Assembly: GCF_014639235.1 (NCBI RefSeq)
Contig: NZ_BMFU01000007.1
Location: 1-64,000 of the forward strand
Reading direction: 5' to 3'
DNA from: Paenibacillus silvae
GTDB taxonomy: Bacteria > Bacillota > Bacilli > Paenibacillales > Paenibacillaceae
Length of the DNA: 64,000 nt
Shown: piece after piece, positions 54,739 to 63,366 of the stretch
How positions within the stretch are numbered: the first letter of the stretch is position 1
Layout: each line of letters opens with the position of its first letter
Translations under genes and position numbers: made by a program
The notes under the pieces: model-generated
Told to the model about the DNA's origin: nothing
What the model saw: the letters and a program-made list of their open reading frames with translations, nothing else
The model's database searches: none

Positions 54739-55914
54739 CTACGCATCCGTACCTGGCTGATCTGGCCGAAGGATGGCGGAGCCGACAGCCAGCAATATCA
54801 CAGCCATTGCACACAGAATGAGCAGAGGAAGTGTAATGTCTGCGAGCGTACCCCCGGCAGAGATCGTTTCGACGGCCTGAATCGTCCATTTCTGCGGCAC
54901 AAAGTTCGCCAGCTTCTGCATATATTCCGGCATGATGGACAAGGGCCAGAAGCAGCCTCCAATCATACAGGTGGGTACAATAATAAGGGAGTTCAGCATA
55001 CTGGCATTTTTCGTTTCACGGATCAGACCGCTTACTGTGCTTGCAAGCCCCATGGATACCAGCATAAACGCGCCAAGAATCAGAAAATGAATGCCAAACG
55101 GAATTCCTGCATCATAATGCAGCACCCACCTGCTAATCCCCAGCACAAGCACAATCTGGATGACTCCGATCGCAAGACTGCCCAGAAAATTGCCCAGCGC
55201 AATCTCGTAGGACCTGACTGGAGCCGTATACATCCGGGCCATCGTACGCTGCTTACGATCCTCCATAATAACAGACACTGCACTGGTTAACAGCCCCATC
55301 ATAAACATGACGGTAAACCCGGTGACATTATTCAGCCCTGGCTTGGGATAGAGCCGCAGATGCAGTTCTTCCCCTGATAACGTATGCTTGCTCAGCTCTT
55401 GAAGCAGCTCTTCAAACTTTTTCCCGGTGTCTACCGCTTCAAAATTAGAGGAAGACTTTAGAGAAAAGGCACGAACAGCAGATGCGGACTGCATAATTCC
55501 CTCTGTCAAACCTTCAACAGCCGCCCGAAGTGTATAAGAACTTTCACTGACACGCATCTCGATCAGTTCGATATCAGTCTGCTTGCCTTCCAGCAGTGAC
55601 TGTGTGTAATGAGCCGGAATAACGATGCCCGTGCTGCCTTTTTGCGAAACGATATCCGACCTCACTGCTGCTTCACTTTTTACAGCCTTGAAGCTGTATT
55701 CTTTGTTCCGGGCAAGCTCCTGGATCAGCCATGATCCCGCACTACCTTCATCCAGGTTCACATAAGGAACGACAGCACGACCTGCCTGCTCACTTCCAAA
55801 AAGAGCAACCGCCCCTGTCACCACGAGACACGGAAGCAGGAGAAAAGCTATAAACCCTCGCTTGCGTCCCATTGTTCTTCTGATCATCAGCCAAGCGATA
55901 TGCAGACTATTCAT
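54739..55914 (-). CDS. ABC-2 type permease (LnrN/YfiN-like)
   Basis: About 391 residues. One N-terminal helix, a large extracytoplasmic loop (~45-195) and five C-terminal helices, with FMMGLLTSAVSVIMEDRKQ and the TARMYTAPVRSYEI-like coupling helix region (RTMARMYTAPV): the ABC2_membrane_3 layout. With the upstream permease and ATPase it resembles LnrLMN of B. subtilis, which exports or removes linearmycin-type polyenes. The frame begins at TTG 55926, but ATG 55914, 11 nt after AAAGG and overlapping the upstream stop by 8 nt, fits better. Confidence 0.85.
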   Translation of the reverse strand: MNSLHIAWLMIRRTMGRKRGFIAFLLLPCLVVTGAVALFGSEQAGRAVVPYVNLDEGSAGSWLIQELARNKEYSFKAVKSEAAVRSDIVSQKGSTGIVIPAHYTQSLLEGKQTDIELIEMRVSESSYTLRAAVEGLTEGIMQSASAVRAFSLKSSSNFEAVDTGKKFEELLQELSKHTLSGEELHLRLYPKPGLNNVTGFTVMFMMGLLTSAVSVIMEDRKQRTMARMYTAPVRSYEIALGNFLGSLAIGVIQIVLVLGISRWVLHYDAGIPFGIHFLILGAFMLVSMGLASTVSGLIRETKNASMLNSLIIVPTCMIGGCFWPLSIMPEYMQKLANFVPQKWTIQAVETISAGGTLADITLPLLILCAMAVILLAVGSAILRPDQPGTDA

Positions 55915-57094
55915 AGCGGTATCCAACCTTTCTGTAGATCACTGCCGCTGCGGCAGCGAGCACTGCACATACCGCTCCAAGCATATAGATGTTGTACATA
56001 ATTTCGCGTAACGAGGCATCCAGCATCATGCTGAGAAAACTTTGAAGAGCCCAGTGATTTACGGTAAACTCGCTGATTCGCTGGATGACATCTATGGCAA
56101 TTGGAGTAAATCCACCACTAATAAATGTCATGACAATAATAATACCCTGCATCAGCGAACTGGCTGATGCAGCACTTTTGCTTACAAGTGCCACGATGAT
56201 GCCCAATGTCATGGATGCCATCGTAATTAATAAACAGACCAATATAATCAACCAAAGGTGACGACCCCAATTCACACCAAATAACAGATATGTCATTACA
56301 ATAATAATGATGGCCTGCATGAAGGCAAGAAGACTGTTACCCGCAATTTTACCAGCAAATATAACCCCGCTGCCCATGGGAGCAGCCTGAAGACGAGCAA
56401 GTGTTTTTTTGTCTTTTTCCGTATACAAGCTATTAATCGCGGTCATGCCGGAATACAGCATGAACATCGCCAGCATCGCTGCGGCGTAATATTGGGAAGC
56501 ACTGTAAGACTGATTAGACTCGCCGGGACTGCTAATCGTTATATTCGATTGCGCAGCCGCCCTCGTTTCAGCCCTTGCACCTGCGTTCGAGATCATCTCA
56601 GGCCCGAGAACCTTTGCAACCGCCGCCTGCCGGTTTAACTCATCCGTAAACCGGGTGAACAGCGTCTGTCCCACCACATTCAGTGTGCCGTCTTTGCCCA
56701 GTATCCATTGCAGTCTGGTTTCTTTCCCCGCCATCCACTGCTGCACCATATCGGACGTCACGATAACCGCAAAATCAAGCTTGCCTTCTTTCAAGGCGTT
56801 TACTGCTTCATCCTGAGAAGACATATACTGGAACGTAAGCATCTTGGCCACTTGAGGAGCAGTCACAAATGCTCTCATCGCCTCCCCCACAGGAGAGTCT
56901 TCAGCTTCAACGGTTTCAACCAATCCCACACGTACCTGACCAGGTACAGCTTCCTTTCCAGTGCCCATCGCACTGGATAGGGCAGTTCCTAATATAAAAA
57001 TTAACAATAAGGGCAAAAGAAACAGATTCAGCACAACGGATCGAATTTTCAATATCCGTCTTAACTCAAACAAGCAAATATGCCATACTCTCAT
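55907..57094 (-). CDS. ABC-2 type permease (LnrM/YfiM-like)
   Basis: 395 residues. Same layout as the next gene: helix at ~18-40, extracytoplasmic loop to ~205, then five helices (AAAMLAMFMLYSGMTAINSL, SLLAFMQAIIIIVMTYLL, LIILVCLLITMASMTLGIIV and following). The coupling segment TEKDKKTLARLQAAPMGSG is typical of antibiotic-exporter permeases. It lies 11 nt after the ATPase gene. The pair with 54739-55914 probably forms a heterodimer. Confidence 0.86.
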   Translation of the reverse strand: MRVWHICLFELRRILKIRSVVLNLFLLPLLLIFILGTALSSAMGTGKEAVPGQVRVGLVETVEAEDSPVGEAMRAFVTAPQVAKMLTFQYMSSQDEAVNALKEGKLDFAVIVTSDMVQQWMAGKETRLQWILGKDGTLNVVGQTLFTRFTDELNRQAAVAKVLGPEMISNAGARAETRAAAQSNITISSPGESNQSYSASQYYAAAMLAMFMLYSGMTAINSLYTEKDKKTLARLQAAPMGSGVIFAGKIAGNSLLAFMQAIIIIVMTYLLFGVNWGRHLWLIILVCLLITMASMTLGIIVALVSKSAASASSLMQGIIIVMTFISGGFTPIAIDVIQRISEFTVNHWALQSFLSMMLDASLREIMYNIYMLGAVCAVLAAAAAVIYRKVGYRYE

Positions 57095-57105
57095 TCCATA
57101 GCCCC

Positions 57106-58041
57106 CTAATCTCGCAGCGTGCGCCCGGTCAGATTAAGAAACAATGTTTCCAAATCAGGCTCCTCGACTCGCAGGGAATGAATGGACACCTCATGTTTAC
57201 TGCAAATGAACAGCATATCCTGCAGCGCGAGCTGTGCAGAAGGCAGGGTAATGGTCAGTGTATCTCCACTCACTTCAACTGCCCGGACACGCGGGTGAAG
57301 CTTTAGCTCCTCCACAACGCCGGCATCAATTCCAGAGGTGGTGAGCACCATTTTTTCCTCCGATGCAACACGTTCTCTCAGCTCAGCCTCTGTTCCGCAA
57401 GCAATGATTCTCCCTTGATCCATAATAGCCACCCGATCGCTAATCGCCGCAACTTCCTCCATATAATGACTGGTGTAAATAATTGTCGAGCCCATCTTGT
57501 TCAGTGTTCGAACCGATTCAAGAATGTGATTGCGGGACTGCGGATCAATGCCGACTGTCGGTTCATCCATAATAATCAGATCGGGATGATGGCTGAGAGC
57601 ACAAGCGATGTTTAACCTGCGTTTCATTCCTCCTGAAAAGGTGGACGGGGCTTCCTTGGCTTTATCCTGCAATCCGACAAACTCAAGGGACTCCTGCACT
57701 CTCTCTTTAAGCATTTTCCCTCGCAATCCATACAGCCGGGCAAAAAAGGTAACATTATCCGCAGCACTCATTGTTTCGTATAACGCCAAATCCTGTGGCA
57801 CAAGCCCGATTTTGCGCTTTGCATCCAGCGGCCGCTCCTTCACGGATATACCATCCAGCCTGATCTCTCCCTGATCCATGCTCAGGAGACCGGCAATCAT
57901 ACTGATCGTTGTACTTTTACCCGCTCCATTGGGACCGAGCAGCCCAAAGATTTCTCCCCGGCCTACATCCAGATTGAGGTGATCTACTGACAGCTTGCTG
58001 CCGTACCGCTTCACAACATGATCGATTTCCAGTATGTTCAT
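57106..58041 (-). CDS. ABC transporter ATPase (LnrL/YfiL-like)
   Basis: 311 residues. Walker A GPNGAGKST, signature FSGGMKRRL, Walker B LIIMDEPTVGID and H-loop YTSHYMEEV; a C-terminal ~80-residue domain follows, as in drug-export ATPases (DrrA/CcmA group). The frame is open to 58143, but ATG 58041 (NILEIDHVVKRYG) with AAGGGG upstream is the natural start. It heads the leftward operon, divergent from its likely regulator genes. Confidence 0.93.
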   Translation of the reverse strand: MNILEIDHVVKRYGSKLSVDHLNLDVGRGEIFGLLGPNGAGKSTTISMIAGLLSMDQGEIRLDGISVKERPLDAKRKIGLVPQDLALYETMSAADNVTFFARLYGLRGKMLKERVQESLEFVGLQDKAKEAPSTFSGGMKRRLNIACALSHHPDLIIMDEPTVGIDPQSRNHILESVRTLNKMGSTIIYTSHYMEEVAAISDRVAIMDQGRIIACGTEAELRERVASEEKMVLTTSGIDAGVVEELKLHPRVRAVEVSGDTLTITLPSAQLALQDMLFICSKHEVSIHSLRVEEPDLETLFLNLTGRTLRD

Positions 58042-58093
58042 TGTTATACGCCCCTTATCGGTTTGAGCTTTTGCCACGAACTTTCGTATTTCC

Positions 58094-58190
58094 AGTATAA
58101 TAAATGGTTTACTTTTCTGAAGGTACACAAAGTCATGAGCCAAAGGTGACTTAAGTCACCTCCTGTATCGGAGTTGGGCTGTGCTATAAT
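58094..58190. promoter_or_regulatory. Divergent promoters around a perfect 18-bp palindrome
   Basis: AGGTGACTTAAGTCACCT (58144-58161) is its own exact reverse complement. To the right, TATAAT (58185-58190) serves the sensor kinase gene without a recognisable -35, as the palindrome ends 23 nt before it. To the left, on the minus strand, TATACT (58094-58099) serves the transporter, also with a poor -35. Two good -10 boxes lacking -35 boxes on either side of one operator suggest activation by the NarL-type regulator encoded here. This is inference. Confidence 0.65.
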
Positions 58191-58288
58191 CAAGGATGCA
58201 TTATCAACAGGATTGATTTTTATTTTTTTACTAAGATCTGTTTTGTTCACTTTCAACCCTATTATCATACAAAGGATGTCCACTACAT

Positions 58289-59506
58289 ATGCCGATGCGG
58301 TTTCTGCAATATGGTTTATTACTTGTGCCCGCTGTGTTGTACAGTCTGATGCTGCCCGTAGAAAGCGAGGCGCTGTATACCTTCTATATCCTCATTGCTG
58401 CAGGACTGGCTGTTGCCCACCGTTTCACTCGTTCAGGTGCATCGCAGGCGCTTTTATTTCTGGCAGAAATATTGTGGGGCTGTTATCTGATTGCTTTATA
58501 CGGCCCCTTCATGTTATCCACCGGCTTATCAGCGCTCTACGTATATATGTACCGACTCAATGGGTCTATGCGATGGATGATGTTAACCATACAGGTCATT
58601 GCCATTAATCTTGCATTATATGTGTATTATTCATCTTCAACAGGGCTAATGTGGAACGCTGCGGAGCTTCAGGCTTGGGACTGGTTCTCGGAATCAACAC
58701 AGGTGAGTCTTGCTGTGAATTTGCTCCTGATCATGACCACTGCGCTGTGCTGGCAGGGAGCCAGCACAGCAGCGAGCAGAGGGCAACTGGAGCATGTGTA
58801 TGACGAACTGCGGAATAAACACTATGAGCTGCAGGAGGCACGCGCGCAGTTACTGCTGTTTTCCAAACAACTGGAGGATGCAGCCCAACTCGAAGAACGC
58901 ACCCGCTTATCCAGACAGCTGCATGACGATATAGGTCATCGCCTGATCCGTACCAAGATGATGTCCGAAGCTGCCCTGCTCACACTACCCTTGCATCCAG
59001 CACAAGGCTTTGTCATGGTTGAGCAGATTCGGGATCAATTAACGGCGAGCATGGATGACATGCGTAATGCGCTGCTGAAACTCAAAAATGACTCACAACC
59101 TTCGGATGCCTACGCGTTAGATCGTCTGCTAGAGGAGGTTGGCCGGGACACCGGTATTAAAACCAATTACGAGATTCGTGGTCAGGCTTACCCCCTCTAT
59201 CCGAGCACACAAATTGTGCTGTACAAAAATGCCAGAGAAGCGATAACGAATGCACTAAGGCACGGAAAAGCGAATGAGATTACGCTAAAACTGGTATTCG
59301 AACCACATGAGGTCACGATGATGATCAGTAATGATGGCAGCACATTCTCGCTTCTACATGCAGAGGGCTCCACCAGTACAGGTCTTGGACACGAGGGCAT
59401 GCGTCAGCGAACACAGTTCATGGGAGGCCTCGTGGAGATTCAAGCCGGCTATCCGTACACTGTAATTACACGCATCCCCGTTTCAAATCAAATGAAGCTA
59501 CTCTAA
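58289..59506 (+). CDS. Sensor histidine kinase (LnrJ/DesK-type, HisKA_3)
   Basis: 405 residues. About five or six short N-terminal helices (to ~residue 155) have little extracytoplasmic loop, so sensing is probably intramembrane. A coiled coil (~165-205) leads to the HisKA_3 motif RLSRQLHDDIGHRL with His212. The HATPase domain includes NAREAITNALRHGKANEI (N box) and STGLGHEGMRQR (G box). It phosphorylates the next gene's product. AAAGGATG is 10 nt before the ATG. Confidence 0.93.
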   Translation: MPMRFLQYGLLLVPAVLYSLMLPVESEALYTFYILIAAGLAVAHRFTRSGASQALLFLAEILWGCYLIALYGPFMLSTGLSALYVYMYRLNGSMRWMMLTIQVIAINLALYVYYSSSTGLMWNAAELQAWDWFSESTQVSLAVNLLLIMTTALCWQGASTAASRGQLEHVYDELRNKHYELQEARAQLLLFSKQLEDAAQLEERTRLSRQLHDDIGHRLIRTKMMSEAALLTLPLHPAQGFVMVEQIRDQLTASMDDMRNALLKLKNDSQPSDAYALDRLLEEVGRDTGIKTNYEIRGQAYPLYPSTQIVLYKNAREAITNALRHGKANEITLKLVFEPHEVTMMISNDGSTFSLLHAEGSTSTGLGHEGMRQRTQFMGGLVEIQAGYPYTVITRIPVSNQMKLL

Positions 59507-59533
59507 TTAAAGCATTTAGAAGGGAGCACACTT

Positions 59534-60235
59534 ATGTCTGAGCCGGAGCAAGAACGGAACGTTGACAGCAAGCAGTTGCCACCTGACGTCACTTCTCGTA
59601 TTCAGGTGCTGCTGGTGGACGATGATTACTTTATCCGAGAGAGCCTGAAGGTTGTACTCGGTCTTGATGCAAGCATTCACATCACAGGCACAGCCTCCAA
59701 CGGGAAGGAAGCACTCGATCTACTTGAGTCAGGAACGCCCGCAGATGTTGTACTCATGGATATTCGAATGCCCGAATGTGATGGCGTCGAAGGCACACGT
59801 CTGATCAAATCCCGTTTTCCCGACGTTCAGGTGCTGATGCTGACAACCTTTGACGATGACGAATATATTATTCAGGCTTTGCAGAACGGAGCAAGCGGAT
59901 ATTTGCTGAAAAATGTACCTCCTACCCGCATCATTCAGGGGATCGCAGCGGTATACCGAGGGGACATGCTGATTCATCCCGATATTGCTCGCAAACTTGC
60001 GGGGCTCCTTCGTACACCGGCTTCTCCACCCGCCCATGAGCCTCTCGAAACCTATGGTCTTACTCGGGCAGAGCTGTCTGTTGCTAAGGCAATATCCGAG
60101 GGTCTATCCAACAAAGAGATTGCCGCCAAGCTGTTCCTCAGCGAAGGCACCGTCAAAAACTACGTTACAGACATTCTGGGCAAGCTGCACTTGCGTGATC
60201 GCACTCAAATCGCCATTTTTATGTTAAAAAAATAG
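59534..60235 (+). CDS. NarL/LuxR-family response regulator (LnrK-type)
   Basis: 233 residues. A ~20-residue hydrophilic extension precedes the receiver domain (IQVLLVDDDYFIRESL; phospho-acceptor Asp76 in VLMDIRMP; YLLKN lysine). A C-terminal LuxR-type helix-turn-helix follows (LTRAELSVAKAISEGLSNKE then KNYVTDILGKLHLRDR). It should bind the palindrome upstream and control the divergent ABC transporter. GGGAG is 9 nt before the ATG. Confidence 0.94.
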   Translation: MSEPEQERNVDSKQLPPDVTSRIQVLLVDDDYFIRESLKVVLGLDASIHITGTASNGKEALDLLESGTPADVVLMDIRMPECDGVEGTRLIKSRFPDVQVLMLTTFDDDEYIIQALQNGASGYLLKNVPPTRIIQGIAAVYRGDMLIHPDIARKLAGLLRTPASPPAHEPLETYGLTRAELSVAKAISEGLSNKEIAAKLFLSEGTVKNYVTDILGKLHLRDRTQIAIFMLKK

Positions 60236-60242
60236 CCAAATC

Positions 60243-60290
60243 AAAAAGGCAGCTCCCTTCGCTAATCCTGGCGGAGGGAGCTGCCTTTTT
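60243..60290. terminator. Strong bidirectional terminator
   Basis: AAAAAGGCAGCTCCCTTCGC (60244-60263) and GCGGAGGGAGCTGCCTTTTT pair over ~19 bp around a TAATCCTG loop, with T-runs on both strands. It separates the convergent response regulator and minJ-like genes. Confidence 0.92.
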
Positions 60291-60292
60291 GA

Positions 60293-61633
60293 TTACATTT
60301 CAACAGAACCTTTGTCGCTCACTACAGGAGCTGATGGCAGGGCAAGAGGGGCCTCATCCATACGCCGCTCTTTCCGGCGTGTGAACAGCTTGAGCGTCAA
60401 TACCTGAAGCAGCGTCACTGGACGCGGCTGCACGGCCCAGGCCTCATGATTATCCGGTGCCATAACGACTCCAAGCTGGTGATGCTCGCCTTCGTAGATG
60501 GCGCGCTGCATAAACTTGCTCTCTCCTTGATGGTTCCGTACCTCCAGCTTGCAGAAGGCCGAATTCGTACGCAAGGCCCGATGCAGCTCTTCCGGTGAAT
60601 GAACAAGCATGCCATTCACCTTGTACAGCGTCTCCCCTGCTTCGATGCCAAGTTCAGCGGCCGGACTGTTCGGGATTACACTCAGAACCTTGAGTCCATG
60701 CTGTGGGTGCACAAATGCCGGACTGAGATGCTGCTCCTCCAGCGCGCTGTACCATACCAGAAGCTCATGCCCGGCAAATGCCACCAGCGCAGCAACTACG
60801 GTCAACGGCGGCCACCACACGGCAAGCAAACTAAACACGAGCAGGGTCATGCTGTATAACAACATACGCTTAGCTGTAAGCTTCATTTTACGTCCTGGCA
60901 GCATGCTTTGTGTGTTGTCACTCAGTCCTAGCAGGACGGGAAGTGCAATCAACGTGTAACCTTGCCCCGCTTGAAACAGCGGAGTCCATGGAAGGGCTGC
61001 ACCGCCTCCATTGGTGGGAACAAGGATGAGCAGCGGGAGTGCCCAGAAAAGCTGCATCTGATATCCGCCTACCAATTTGCCACGTTTGCCCTCCATCAGA
61101 AACGGGGAAGCCATAGACACTCCCTGCATGCGGGCGAACGCCGCTTCGCCAATGTGCAATAACGCAGCCAGCACAAGCAGCGCAGGCATGTCCAGTCCAC
61201 GCACAGTCTCTACAGCCTGTCCAAGCATACCGGAAGGCTGCCATCCGGAAGCTATATTGAAGGCAAATTGAAGTATACCAAGCGCGCCTACTGCATATGC
61301 AAAGCACAGGTAACGTATACGAATAAGAGCTAATACTAACGCTGCAGCCCATATGCTGATCAAACTGCCCAAGGTAAGGTGCGCGCCGAGGAACAGAAAC
61401 ACGATGGATACCGCGGCGCCTATGACAATACCTCCAAGTACAGCTCGAATCGTCTGTGTAATCGAGCTCTGCATACGAACAAGGAACAGTTTACGCTCCT
61501 GGAGCAGCTGACGATGGTACATCAAGGCAATCAGAATGATTGCGATATAATAAAACGGCTGAATCAACAACTGTAACAATGCTTCCCCTAAAGCATTTAA
61601 CCACGGCCATACCCATTCCATTGTGGCGTTCAC
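60293..61633 (-). CDS. minJ: PDZ-domain polytopic membrane protein, MinJ-like
   Basis: 446 residues. About nine or ten membrane helices fill residues ~15-295. A PDZ domain (~300-375: GLKVLSVIPNSPAAELGIEA and GETLYKVNGMLVHSPEEL) and a ~60-residue soluble tail follow. In B. subtilis MinJ lies beside ctpB and bridges DivIVA and MinD in division-site selection. The same neighbour (ctpB, 52 nt upstream) supports the call. The general 'PDZ protein' label is the fallback. Confidence 0.75.
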   Translation of the reverse strand: MNATMEWVWPWLNALGEALLQLLIQPFYYIAIILIALMYHRQLLQERKLFLVRMQSSITQTIRAVLGGIVIGAAVSIVFLFLGAHLTLGSLISIWAAALVLALIRIRYLCFAYAVGALGILQFAFNIASGWQPSGMLGQAVETVRGLDMPALLVLAALLHIGEAAFARMQGVSMASPFLMEGKRGKLVGGYQMQLFWALPLLILVPTNGGGAALPWTPLFQAGQGYTLIALPVLLGLSDNTQSMLPGRKMKLTAKRMLLYSMTLLVFSLLAVWWPPLTVVAALVAFAGHELLVWYSALEEQHLSPAFVHPQHGLKVLSVIPNSPAAELGIEAGETLYKVNGMLVHSPEELHRALRTNSAFCKLEVRNHQGESKFMQRAIYEGEHHQLGVVMAPDNHEAWAVQPRPVTLLQVLTLKLFTRRKERRMDEAPLALPSAPVVSDKGSVEM

Positions 61634-61655
61634 TCCTCTCCTTCAGCCGGTTCAG

Positions 61656-61684
61656 AAAAAAAGAAGGCTGAAATTCAGCCTTCT
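61656..61684 (-). terminator. Rho-independent terminator of ctpB
   Basis: AGAAGGCTGA / TTCAGCCTTCT (61662-61684) followed on the minus strand by TTTTTTT. It separates ctpB from the minJ-like gene, whose own promoter or read-through is then needed. Confidence 0.85.
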
Positions 61685-63157
61685 CTATGGCTTCGACACA
61701 GCGGACGAAATATCCTTCGAGACATTTTCGATCGCGCGCTTCAGCTGTGCATCATATTGAGGATTAGCAATCCGTTCGATCAGAGATGCTTCCAGGGATT
61801 CAGCCGTTTTTTCATCAATCTGACCTGTAACCTGAATGCCTTTTTTCTTCTGGAATGCCTTGACTGCTTCTTCCGTCTTCTGATCGTAATATCCGTCTAC
61901 ACGATCCGGCTTGAAGTCAAGTCCTCTCAGCATCGTCTGCGCGCTTTTCACATCCGTGCTATTGCTGTCATATTTCAGCGGCAGCTTCTCTTTATTAATC
62001 GGAGCAACCGAGAAATAGTCCGGCTGATTTACGGCAATATCCGGTTTAATGCCTTTTTCATGAATCCAGTCTCCGTTAGGCGTCAGCCACTTGGCAATGG
62101 TAATTTTCAGCAAGCTGCCGTCACCCATTTGTTTATCGTAGCTGGTCTGTACGGTTCCTTTACCAAACGAGTTCTCACCCACCAGCGTAGCACCTGCCGA
62201 CTGCTGCAGAGCTCCTGCCAGAATCTCGGATGCACTCGCGCTGCCCTTATTCATCAGTACCGTAATTGGATACGGTTTGGCTGATCCACTCGACTTGCTT
62301 TGTTCCTTCTTGCCATTTTTATCTTCAACCTGAACGATGACTTTGCCCTTAGGTACAAACTGCTCCGCAATATCAATAACGACTTGCAGCACGCCGCCCG
62401 GGTCATTCCGTACATCAATAATCAGGCCTTTCATGTTCTGCTTCTCCAGCTTGGCCAGCTCTTCCTTGAAGCGTTCACCTGTATTCATTGAAAACTGGGT
62501 GATGTTAATGACACCAATACCGCCGTCCTCCATATGTGCATAGACGGTTTCCAGATCAATATCATCACGTACAATCGTGAATTCAATCGGCTCTGTGGAC
62601 CCGGCACGTTTCACCTGTACTTTGGCTTCACTGCCTTTAGGTCCTCTGATCTTGTTAACGGCTTTGTTTAATTCAAGCCCTTGAAGAGATTCCCCGTTAA
62701 CAGACAAAATGATGTCCTTCGCACGAATACCCGCTTTTTCGGCCGGTGAACCTTTGATCGGGGATACAACAACAACATAACCATCCTTCGAGGATACCTC
62801 TGCGCCGATGCCTGTAAATGAACCTTCGATCGACTCTTCGAATTGGGCCGCCGTTTCCTGGGCCATGTAATTGGAATACGGGTCACCAAGTGATTCCATC
62901 ATGCCATTAATCGCACCATCAATCAGCTTGGTACGATCCACTTCTTTATAATAGTTTCTGGAGATCAAATCCATCGCGGTTTCAATCTTCTTCATATCGT
63001 TCTTCTGCTGCGAACTTCCGGTAACACTTGCCAGAAGTCCTTCGCCTGGTGCAGCCTGACTTGTAATCCCCGGGTAAGTCATTAACACCAGCGTCAAGAG
63101 ACTTCCGCCAAGCAGACCCAGTATAACGAACAGCAGTGCCGATCTTTTTTTCATCAT
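61685..63157 (-). CDS. ctpB: S41 carboxyl-terminal processing protease CtpB
   Basis: About 490 residues. An N-terminal membrane anchor (~7-27) is followed by a PDZ domain (~110-195: GIGAEVSSKDGYVVVVSPIK, GIRAKDIILSVNGE). The S41 core has catalytic Ser308 (GSASASEI), Lys333 (FGKGTVQ) and Gln337, with the spacing of B. subtilis CtpB (S309/K334/Q338). A C-terminal peptidoglycan-binding domain (~415-475: DVKSAQTMLRGLDFKPDRVD) is present. In B. subtilis CtpB cleaves SpoIVFA and IVB targets in sporulation. The frame is open to 63214; ATG 63157 follows AAAGGCGGTG and suits the membrane anchor. Confidence 0.92.
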   Translation of the reverse strand: MMKKRSALLFVILGLLGGSLLTLVLMTYPGITSQAAPGEGLLASVTGSSQQKNDMKKIETAMDLISRNYYKEVDRTKLIDGAINGMMESLGDPYSNYMAQETAAQFEESIEGSFTGIGAEVSSKDGYVVVVSPIKGSPAEKAGIRAKDIILSVNGESLQGLELNKAVNKIRGPKGSEAKVQVKRAGSTEPIEFTIVRDDIDLETVYAHMEDGGIGVINITQFSMNTGERFKEELAKLEKQNMKGLIIDVRNDPGGVLQVVIDIAEQFVPKGKVIVQVEDKNGKKEQSKSSGSAKPYPITVLMNKGSASASEILAGALQQSAGATLVGENSFGKGTVQTSYDKQMGDGSLLKITIAKWLTPNGDWIHEKGIKPDIAVNQPDYFSVAPINKEKLPLKYDSNSTDVKSAQTMLRGLDFKPDRVDGYYDQKTEEAVKAFQKKKGIQVTGQIDEKTAESLEASLIERIANPQYDAQLKRAIENVSKDISSAVSKP

Positions 63158-63366
63158 CCCGTTTGTCACCGCCTTTAGTTTTGAAGCTCCTCTGATTCGC
63201 ACGATCCGAATCATTCCCTGAACATGCCAGCTTAGTATATGTCTAGCTTGTACGGATTATGTTTTTTCCATTCGGGCATTAAAAATTTTATGCACTTTAT
63301 CAAAGAGTTCAACATGAATGCAGTCGTCAATGATTTAACGTTTATACAGTCATCAATGTGACCATT

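Noticed and set aside
58042..58143. A 34-residue extension of the LnrL-like ATPase
   Set aside because: It would run through the -10 region of the gene's own predicted promoter. The family start is ATG 58041 with a good Shine-Dalgarno.
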